8,799 nt of DNA from NCBI RefSeq assembly GCF_937919355.1, contig NZ_CALFSA010000154.1, positions 1 to 8,799 on the forward strand, read 5' to 3'. The notes under the pieces are model-generated. The model was not told where the DNA came from. It made no database searches and saw nothing but the letters and a program-made list of their open reading frames with translations. This stretch comes from an uncultured Methanofollis sp. GTDB taxonomy: Archaea > Halobacteriota > Methanomicrobia > Methanomicrobiales > Methanofollaceae. The position numbers were made by a program, and so were the translations under genes. Shown piece by piece: positions 1-5,252 of this stretch. Numbering within the stretch: position 1 is the first letter of the stretch; every line of letters begins with the position of its first letter.

Positions 1-616
1 CAAGGGGGGCACGGACGGCGCCGTAATAGAATTTCTTGCCTTCGGTGGCGAAAGAGAAGATGCCCGGGACGAAGAGTGCCGGGACGTTCACCTCGTAGTC
101 GTCATGTATCTGTTCGGCGGCGTCGATCCAGCTGATCGCCGGGCGGACCGGGGTTTTGCATTCGCCGATGACGAGCGGGATGCCGTTGACGAGGAGGACG
201 TTGTCGGCCCGTCTGGTGACGGCGCCGGTATAGGAGTATTCTGTGGTGGTGACGAAGTGGTTGTTGGCCGGGTGAGCGAAGTCGATGATCTTCACCGGGA
301 CATAGCGGTAGTTCTCGCCGAAGGGCATGGAGAGGCCGCCGCAGATGATCTCGGCGAAGCGCTCGTTGGCCCTTACGAGTCCCTCGCCCTGCACGGCGAG
401 GAGGATGGCCCTGAGACGGTAGATGACCTCGTCAGCCCGGTCGGGCTGGCGGGCGATCTCGGGGTTGAGCCTGATGAGAGCGGTTTTGAGGTAGGGTTCG
501 ACCAGCACGTCTCCCTCTGTGCGGGGAAGAGTGGTGGCGGGGATGTATGTCCACCCATTCTGCTTCAGGTGGTCCCGGAGGCCGTCGCGGACGGTGTTTG
601 CTTCGTCAAAACTCAT
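1..616 (-). CDS. hsdR: Type I restriction endonuclease subunit HsdR, N-terminal part (runs off the left edge)
   Basis: Reading the minus strand from an ATG at 616 gives 205 uninterrupted codons to the window edge. The product begins MSFDEANTVRDGLRDHLKQN. It matches the N-terminal nuclease domain of HsdR, the motor and nuclease subunit that translocates and cuts unmethylated DNA when bound to the M and S subunits. The PD-(D/E)xK core is visible as Asp138 followed by GECK with Glu152 and Lys154 (ADNVLLVNG then PLVIGECKTP); Gln169 and Tyr174 may belong to the downstream Q/Y motif. The helicase domains lie outside the window. The start is fixed by an in-frame TGA three codons upstream. No Shine-Dalgarno is visible before it, but an AT-rich element at 634-643 lies about 23 nt upstream, so expression may come from its own promoter on a near-leaderless transcript. 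It follows the HEPN gene by 100 nt. Identification is strong; intactness beyond the edge is unknown. Confidence 0.93.
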   Translation of the reverse strand, partial: MSFDEANTVRDGLRDHLKQNGWTYIPATTLPRTEGDVLVEPYLKTALIRLNPEIARQPDRADEVIYRLRAILLAVQGEGLVRANERFAEIICGGLSMPFGENYRYVPVKIIDFAHPANNHFVTTTEYSYTGAVTRRADNVLLVNGIPLVIGECKTPVRPAISWIDAAEQIHDDYEVNVPALFVPGIFSFATEGKKFYYGAVRAPL

Positions 617-630
617 GGGAGGTCATCTCG

Positions 631-741
631 ATGAATAAAATATTGCTCGAAAGGCAATTGATAGAGAGAATAGAAGCGCAGGGTTATTGTATTTTCGATA
701 TGGTTCTTTCTGGGGATCATTTGAGGGCATTAATTATCTGA
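631..741 (+). CDS. Possible 36-aa small protein or truncated gene start
   Basis: This short plus-strand frame begins MNKILLERQLIERIEAQGY and stops at 739-741. It lies mostly in the gap between the HEPN-like gene and hsdR, so it is not simply the shadow of a gene on the other strand; only its last 25 nt overlap the end of the HEPN gene. A strong archaeal Shine-Dalgarno, GGGAGGT at 617-623, sits 7 nt before the ATG. It faces away from hsdR and towards the HEPN gene. The product is a short amphipathic helix plus a hydrophobic tail, and I recognise no family. It may be a real micro-protein, or the N-terminal stub of a gene cut when the accessory cassette arrived. Chance occurrence is also possible. 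Confidence 0.3.
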   Translation: MNKILLERQLIERIEAQGYCIFDMVLSGDHLRALII

Positions 742-1091
742 CGAGCCTCAGAAATTGAATCGCGCACGCAACTGGATAAATTGACTATTTTCTGGAAGGG
801 TTCGTTATAATCACAATCTTTCCGCCACTGGTGAAGACGACTGAGGCGACGGGAGATCGGCGTCATGTTTTTGTCTTCAAACCACTCTCTCAACCGCCAA
901 TGGTCGGTGCCGTCTGTTTCCGGCACGTATCCCCAGGTGTCCTTCGCGTAGTTCTGGGCATGGCGGTAGGCGCCGTAGTACGCTCTGCTCACTGAACAGC
1001 GGTATGCGGCCTCCTGCGGGATCTGGTGGGCATCAGCCTGCTTTTTGAGATATTCGGCAATCTCAACGAACTGCGACCAGGAAAAAATCAT
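717..1091 (-). CDS. Small HEPN-domain-like protein
   Basis: The product has 124 residues. The ATG at 1091 is preferred because it lies 2 nt after the stop of the preceding gene; a longer frame from 1175 would overlap that gene by about 80 nt. The layout fits small HEPN proteins: a first helical segment with the signature AAYRCSVSRAYYGAYRHAQN (28-47), a middle DHWRLREWF (63-71), and a second segment ISRRLSRLHQWRKDCDYNEP (79-98) whose R90xxxD94Y95 matches the R..ADY signature of UPF0332-like HEPN proteins. HEPN proteins are often RNases or their regulators, and the catalytic form carries Rx4-6H. Here an R82x4H87 pattern exists, but the aligned position reads RKDCDY, so activity is uncertain. 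No nucleotidyltransferase (MNT) antitoxin partner is adjacent; the neighbours are an unrecognised 183-aa protein and hsdR. It is the last gene of the cassette, and an RNA-targeting toxin role is inference. Confidence 0.75.
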   Translation of the reverse strand: MIFSWSQFVEIAEYLKKQADAHQIPQEAAYRCSVSRAYYGAYRHAQNYAKDTWGYVPETDGTDHWRLREWFEDKNMTPISRRLSRLHQWRKDCDYNEPFQKIVNLSSCVRDSISEARQIINALK

Positions 1092-1093
1092 GT

Positions 1094-1645
1094 TTATGAT
1101 GTGGGGGACCTGTAATCGGTGGTCAGGAGGAGCCATCCAGACTGGCCCCTGAGGGCGGGTTCGTATTCGTCGCAAATCCTATCCATTCTTGCGAGGATAT
1201 CGGCGTCGTACTCCTTCTGCCTGACATAGATGGTCAGGTAGCGGTCGTCGCTTTCTGGGTCCTGGTAGAGGTCGAGGGTGACGGTTGCGTCGTGCCTGAA
1301 TTCATCTTTTGTGAGGAGGCAGGCGTACATCGTAACCAGGTCGAGGCCGGGATTCTGGAGAATATACTCAAGGACATCTGCCCGGTGTGCGATCTCGATA
1401 TCCACAAGATCCAGGATTGTGAGGAGGGACTGTTCGACCGTATATGAGAGGCTCGCACTTTCCCCCAGGGCATCTTCGGTATAGGGATCCTGATAATAGG
1501 CATAGGTGTCGCTGAAGAGGCGGATGATGAGGTTCCTGAGTTTCGTTATCCACGAATCCTCTGACTCTTTTTCTTCAGGGAGGTCGGCAAAGTACCAGAC
1601 CTTCTTCGGGGACTCGAAAGGATAGCCCGAGAGATATGCTTTCAT
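1094..1645 (-). CDS. Unrecognised 183-aa cassette protein
   Basis: I do not recognise this family. The 183-aa product starts MKAYLSGYPFESPKKVWYFA. The ATG directly abuts the TGA of the TIGR04255-like gene (TGAATG) and is preceded by a strong Shine-Dalgarno (AGGAGG at 1651-1656), so this start is secure. The protein is acidic and soluble, with no signal peptide or membrane segment. The middle (about 65-115) looks helical. The C-terminal part (about 118-177) has alternating strands, with YLTIYVRQKEYDADILARM (136-154) and SGWLLLTTDY (169-178). There is no nucleotidyltransferase GSxARG motif, so it is not the usual MNT partner of a HEPN toxin, and I see no ATPase, nuclease or HTH signature. Its tight packing between the TIGR04255-like and HEPN genes suggests the three act together, perhaps as sensor, adaptor or antitoxin; that is inference from position only. 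Confidence 0.85.
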   Translation of the reverse strand: MKAYLSGYPFESPKKVWYFADLPEEKESEDSWITKLRNLIIRLFSDTYAYYQDPYTEDALGESASLSYTVEQSLLTILDLVDIEIAHRADVLEYILQNPGLDLVTMYACLLTKDEFRHDATVTLDLYQDPESDDRYLTIYVRQKEYDADILARMDRICDEYEPALRGQSGWLLLTTDYRSPTS

Positions 1646-2386
1646 TCACTCCTCCTGATCAAAGATCTCTTCCAGCTTTTTCGTAATGCAGCCTTTGAAG
1701 AGGGCCTTCACCTCGGTGTGCGCCTCTTCCACCCATGCGTATGCGTCGTCGGGTTTCACGGCGTCTTTCCGTGCGAGGAAGTAGTCGGTGGTGAGGAGGT
1801 AGGCCAGGGTGTTCTGTTTCTCCGGCATCGCCTGCGTCAACTTCAGCCGGCAGATGTCCCGGTCTTTGTAGGTGAAGTCGCACCCGACCATGAAGTTCTC
1901 GACCTCCTGTGGAAGTCCTTCACCAAGATGGGGATAGAAGGTGAAGTAGTCTTCGAGCCTGATTCTCTCTCCCGGGATCTCGATCTTGTCGATATAGAGG
2001 AGGCCGATGCGGTCGAACCCTCTGATGCCCCCGGTGAGGGAGGCGATGGCCTCGTAGGCCTGGCGGATCATCGGCCTGAACACCTCCCACGAGGGATAGG
2101 GCCTGAGGCAGTGGATGGAGAGTCCCCGTGGGCCGAGCTGGACGAGCATCTTGCGGTCTTTCGCGAGGAAGACCTGTATATCGATCGTCTCCACCCTGTG
2201 CCCCTCGATGCCGGTGGTGTTTGTCTTGATCTCCAGGCTCTGTCCCTTTCTGGACTCGCGGATCGGGAAATGATCTCTGACGGCGTCGTAGAAGCGGTCG
2301 GGGAGGTCGTTGTCCCACGGCGTATCGGACGAAAACCGGAACTCACAGACTGCTTCGACGATGGGTGGGTTCCGATAATCATTCAT
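1646..2386 (-). CDS. TIGR04255 family protein
   Basis: The 246-aa product matches the sporadically distributed TIGR04255 family, recognised from the N-terminal hallmark NPPIVEAVCEFRF (7-19), the central GFDRIGLLYIDKIEIP (123-138) followed by LEDYF (144-148), and the helical C-terminus (about 218-244, AYAWVEEAH then ITKKLEEIF). The family is normally about 240-280 aa, so this one is full length. Its biochemical function is unknown; its patchy distribution suggests an accessory or defence role. The ATG at 2386 follows a weak GGGAG 11 nt upstream. The gene starts the accessory cassette: its TGA abuts the ATG of the 183-aa gene. A 162-nt gap separates it from hsdS, and a small interrupted frame in that gap ends with an 8-nt overlap of this start. 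No membrane segments or catalytic motifs are evident. Family assignment is confident; function is open. Confidence 0.85.
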   Translation of the reverse strand: MNDYRNPPIVEAVCEFRFSSDTPWDNDLPDRFYDAVRDHFPIRESRKGQSLEIKTNTTGIEGHRVETIDIQVFLAKDRKMLVQLGPRGLSIHCLRPYPSWEVFRPMIRQAYEAIASLTGGIRGFDRIGLLYIDKIEIPGERIRLEDYFTFYPHLGEGLPQEVENFMVGCDFTYKDRDICRLKLTQAMPEKQNTLAYLLTTDYFLARKDAVKPDDAYAWVEEAHTEVKALFKGCITKKLEEIFDQEE

Positions 2387-2552
2387 AGATATTCACGCTC
2401 CCGTATACACTTGTTCGGAAGATGGTAATAGGTCCTTCTTTCTTGACCTGATATCCTGTGGCATCAGGGATAAAGATACCGATTGGTCCTAATCAGGGTC
2501 GCAGGTTGGGAAAAGAGGGGTACGAAAAAGAGAGGATGTTCTCGTCGATCAC
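2379..2552 (-). pseudogene. Possible small gene broken by an in-frame TGA
   Basis: Between hsdS and the TIGR04255-like gene one minus-strand frame spans the whole gap. It opens at a GTG (2552) that overlaps the hsdS stop as GTGA, with GGGGAG 5 nt upstream. It runs 19 codons (VIDENILSFSYPSFPNLRP), meets TGA at 2493-2495, then continues 37 more codons, including DATGYQVKKEGPITIFRTSV, to a TGA at 2379-2381 that overlaps the next ATG by 8 nt. The second half has no ATG or GTG near its beginning. Both ends look like normal operon junctions and the second half reads like real protein, so this may be a 57-aa gene inactivated by one nonsense change. Chance is the main alternative. I recognise no family. 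Confidence 0.3.
2509..2531 (-). terminator. Weak oligo-T tracts after hsdS
   Basis: On the minus strand, T5 (2525-2529) and T4 (2511-2514) lie 20-40 nt after the hsdS stop. Oligo-T stretches can end archaeal transcripts without a hairpin, and none is evident here. If functional, this would partly uncouple the accessory cassette from the hsdM-hsdS genes. I see no clear TATA box for the cassette in the rest of the gap, so read-through is just as likely. Confidence 0.25.
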
Positions 2553-3781
2553 GTCGTCTCCCCGTCGGGCGAGAGCACCTGATTGATCAACCGCATCTTC
2601 AGCGCCTTCGAGGCCTCGACGCTTGCACGGGCGGCGGCGATGGTGTCGTCGATGGCTGAGAGGATGGAGGCGATCTGGCGTTGTTCGGGGAGCGGGGGGA
2701 GAGGAACAAGCAAGTGGTTCAGATCATTTTGATTTATTGTGGCTTGTCCAATTGCTGATTTTACTCTCATCATTATCTGACTAAAATATCTATCTGTTTG
2801 AGTGAAATATCCAACAAATGATGGGTAGACTTTGTTTAAATCTAACCGAACCCTTATATTTTTACTCTCATATGTTATTGGTCCAAGTCCATTGGGTACA
2901 ATCCCCGCTTTGCCTATGAGATCGATACTATTTACTCGATTAATTAATATATCGCCACATTTTAAACCATAATCATCTAACTCCTCTTTTGTGACATCTA
3001 AAAGTGGAGCACCGTTTATGTTGATCATTCCATTTTGAATATTATACATCCTCACTGATGGGTATCCGGTACCATAATATTTGTCTTTCTTATATATCCC
3101 GTTCTTGAATGATTGGGCTACTCTATTCAGGGTGCAAATTCTCCACTCTTTCGGCACCACGCCAACCTTTTTCACCTCCCGAAACTCCTCATGCCCGATC
3201 CCCTTCGAGAACAACTCCCGCATCATCACCTGCTTATAGTGCTCGGCCTCGGCGAGGAGCGCCTCGTCTTTCACGATCACGTCCTCCGCCGCCCAGAGCA
3301 CCTCCGCAATGCGGCGCTGCTCCTCGATGGGAGGGAGGGGGAAGGTGTAGGCGGCGAGGTCTTTCCATTTGGTGCGGGGGGAGAGCGACCCCGAAGAGGT
3401 GTTGATGGCATGCTCGAAGAAGCGGTCGTCCTGCACGACGAAGGGCAGGAGTTCGGGGACTAACACATCCGACTTTGCCTCGAAGACGAGGATGTCGCTG
3501 GAGCAGATACCGTCGAACTCTGCCAGCGCCGCCTTCCGCTGGTAGGCACGCCTCTTCCCGAAGAGTACCTGCCCCCTTGAAAATTTCCGGGTGAATGAGG
3601 TCCCATCGGTAATCTCATCCCAGCGCGTAATTCTGAGCGAACAGGGATCGAGGTGTTCAAGCCCGACTACCCGCGTGATCCCGTGCTTCAGAGGTTCTTT
3701 CTCATTGTCATTGACATTCCTGGCAACCTCCCCAAACGAGGCCATCCTCCACCCTGCCGGGAGGTCCGTTGCATCACCCAT
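2549..3781 (-). CDS. hsdS: Type I restriction-modification specificity subunit HsdS
   Basis: The 410-aa product is a full-length HsdS, the subunit that reads the bipartite DNA target and bridges the methyltransferase subunits. It has the two-fold internal repeat: TRD1 (about 1-150, opening LPAGW), central helical spacer (about 151-197, PPIEEQRRIAEVLWAAEDV), TRD2 (about 203-360, opening VVPKEW at 208-213) and C-terminal helical spacer (about 362-404, PPLPEQRQIASILSAIDDT). The two PLPPxxEQRxIA blocks, at 148 and 360, are the conserved repeat. The ATG overlaps the end of hsdM2 by 8 nt and is preceded by AGGAGG (3791-3796) at 9 nt spacing, so start and cotranslation are well supported. TRD2 is encoded by DNA of about 28-30% GC, far below the rest of the gene, consistent with domain exchange. 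The target sequence cannot be predicted by eye. Confidence 0.95.
   Translation of the reverse strand: MGDATDLPAGWRMASFGEVARNVNDNEKEPLKHGITRVVGLEHLDPCSLRITRWDEITDGTSFTRKFSRGQVLFGKRRAYQRKAALAEFDGICSSDILVFEAKSDVLVPELLPFVVQDDRFFEHAINTSSGSLSPRTKWKDLAAYTFPLPPIEEQRRIAEVLWAAEDVIVKDEALLAEAEHYKQVMMRELFSKGIGHEEFREVKKVGVVPKEWRICTLNRVAQSFKNGIYKKDKYYGTGYPSVRMYNIQNGMININGAPLLDVTKEELDDYGLKCGDILINRVNSIDLIGKAGIVPNGLGPITYESKNIRVRLDLNKVYPSFVGYFTQTDRYFSQIMMRVKSAIGQATINQNDLNHLLVPLPPLPEQRQIASILSAIDDTIAAARASVEASKALKMRLINQVLSPDGETT
2713..3145 (-). other. AT-rich foreign segment encoding HsdS TRD2
   Basis: This part of hsdS codes for residues about 213-357. Hand counts give 17, 18 and 17 G+C in the 60-base lines starting at 2761, 2821 and 2941, against 42 of 60 in the line starting at 3301. 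The low-GC stretch begins and ends near the boundaries of TRD2, inside the conserved helical repeats. HsdS genes are known to change specificity by recombination at these repeats. Exact breakpoints are approximate. Confidence 0.7.
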
Positions 3782-5252
3782 CCAGCCCCACCTCCTTCAG
3801 CACTGCACGCAGCTCTTCCATCGCGTCGCTCTTCTCCGTCGCATACTCGGTCCACTCCTCGTACACCCCTGCAAACGTCGGCGTCACCGCCCCGTCATCG
3901 CACCGGGCGATATACCGGGGAATGCTCAGGTTCGCGTCCTTCGCCAGGATCTCCTCGACCGGCACAGAGCGGGAAAATCCCTCGACATCCTCGTCGCTCA
4001 GGTAGGCCGCCAGGATCTTCTCGATATGCCGTGGCTCCAGGAAACTCTGCGCCTTCTCGTGGGTCACCTCGTCCACCGCGTTGATGAAGAGGACCCGCCC
4101 GCGTCGTGCAGGCGGTTTCTGCATCCGGCAGACGATCACGCACGCCTCCATCGGCGAGTTGTAGAAGAGGTTCGGCCCGAGGCCCAGCACACACTCGATC
4201 AGGTCGGCCTCCACGATCCGACGACGCATCTCCCTCTCCGCATCTCGGAAGAGCACCCCATGCGGGAAGAGGATCGCACACCGCCCTGTCGCCGGGTCCA
4301 TGCTCCTGATGATATGCTGGAAAAAGGCGTAGTCCGCACGCCCCTGCGGCGGCACCCCGAAGAGGTTCCGGCCCCAGGGATCGCTCGAAAACGCCTCCCT
4401 GTCCCAGCGCGAGATCGAGTACGGCGGATTGGCAAGAATACAGTCGAACGTCTTCAGACGGTCCTGTTCCACAAACGCCGGTTCTGCAAGGGTGTCGCCC
4501 CGCACAATCGTGCAGTCCTCGATCCCGTGGAGCAGGAGGTTCATCCGCCCGATCGACGACGTGATCAGGTTGATCTCCTGCCCGAAGAGGCGCAGACTCC
4601 GGTACTCCTTCCCCTGCTCCCGCACCTGGAGGGCGGCGACAAGCAGCATCCCCGCGCTCCCGCAGGTAGGATCGTACACCGACTCCCCCTCCTGCGGGTC
4701 GAGCATCTGCGTCATCAACCGCACAAGCGTCCGGTTCGTGTAGAACTCCGCCGCCGTATGTCCCGAGTCGTCAGCAAACTTCTTGATCAGAAACTCATAG
4801 CCCTGCCCCAGTTCATCCTGCGGCACATGGGCGAGGGAGAGCGTCTCGGACGAAAAATGCTCCACCAGGTCGCGGAGCGTCGCGTCGGAGAGGAAGTCCT
4901 TGTTCGTCCACGACGTATCCCCGAAGATCCCGGCAAGCGTCTCCCTGTTCGCGTCCTCGATCCGGTGCATCGCCTCCTGGAGCGCCATCCCCACGTCCTC
5001 GGTCACCGCCCGGACATCATGCCAGTGTGCCCCCTCAGGCACCACAAAGCGGTGGTCCTCAGGGAAGACCTCGCCGCACGCCGCCAGCGCCCGCTCCGTC
5101 TCCTCGTCGTAACAGTCGCAGATCCGCTTGAAGTAGAGCAACGGGAAGATGTACTGCTTGTAGTCGCTCGCATCGATATAGCCCCTGAGCAGCACCGCCG
5201 CCCCCCAGAGATACTTCTCCAGTTCGGCCTGCGTGATCGGTTCGGGCACCAT
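3774..5252 (-). CDS. hsdM: Type I DNA methyltransferase subunit HsdM, second copy
   Basis: The 492-aa product is a complete HsdM, an S-adenosylmethionine-dependent N6-adenine methyltransferase that works with HsdS. An HsdM N-terminal helical domain (about 8-155, LLRGYIDASDYKQYIFPLLY at 21-40) precedes the catalytic domain. There, AEFYTN (168-173) is motif X, DPTCGSAGMLL (194-204) is motif I for cofactor binding, and NPPY (275-278) is catalytic motif IV. The usual Pro of motif X is Asn here. The C-terminal tail (about 450-492) differs from the first copy. The ATG directly abuts the TGA of hsdM1 (TGAATG) and the gene end overlaps hsdS by 8 nt, so all three are one translational unit. It is clearly paralogous to the upstream hsdM, but diverged. 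Whether it is an equal partner or has a separate role is not shown by the sequence. Confidence 0.94.
   Translation of the reverse strand: MVPEPITQAELEKYLWGAAVLLRGYIDASDYKQYIFPLLYFKRICDCYDEETERALAACGEVFPEDHRFVVPEGAHWHDVRAVTEDVGMALQEAMHRIEDANRETLAGIFGDTSWTNKDFLSDATLRDLVEHFSSETLSLAHVPQDELGQGYEFLIKKFADDSGHTAAEFYTNRTLVRLMTQMLDPQEGESVYDPTCGSAGMLLVAALQVREQGKEYRSLRLFGQEINLITSSIGRMNLLLHGIEDCTIVRGDTLAEPAFVEQDRLKTFDCILANPPYSISRWDREAFSSDPWGRNLFGVPPQGRADYAFFQHIIRSMDPATGRCAILFPHGVLFRDAEREMRRRIVEADLIECVLGLGPNLFYNSPMEACVIVCRMQKPPARRGRVLFINAVDEVTHEKAQSFLEPRHIEKILAAYLSDEDVEGFSRSVPVEEILAKDANLSIPRYIARCDDGAVTPTFAGVYEEWTEYATEKSDAMEELRAVLKEVGLDG

Noticed and set aside
104..634. A 176-codon plus-strand frame
   Set aside because: The minus strand encodes an unmistakable HsdR nuclease domain over the same bases; the plus-strand product is low-complexity, rich in Asp, Gly and Val.
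717..1175. A 152-aa version of the HEPN-like protein
   Set aside because: The longer start would overlap the 183-aa gene by about 80 nt; the ATG at 1091, 2 nt after that gene's stop, begins the family-like sequence.
1718..2428. A 236-codon plus-strand frame
   Set aside because: It is the antisense shadow of the TIGR04255-like gene, which has family motifs, a strong operon context and sensible junctions.
2493..2495. A recoded (selenocysteine) TGA
   Set aside because: No selenocysteine insertion element is visible, and this machinery is not known from Methanomicrobiales; simple loss of function or chance is more economical.
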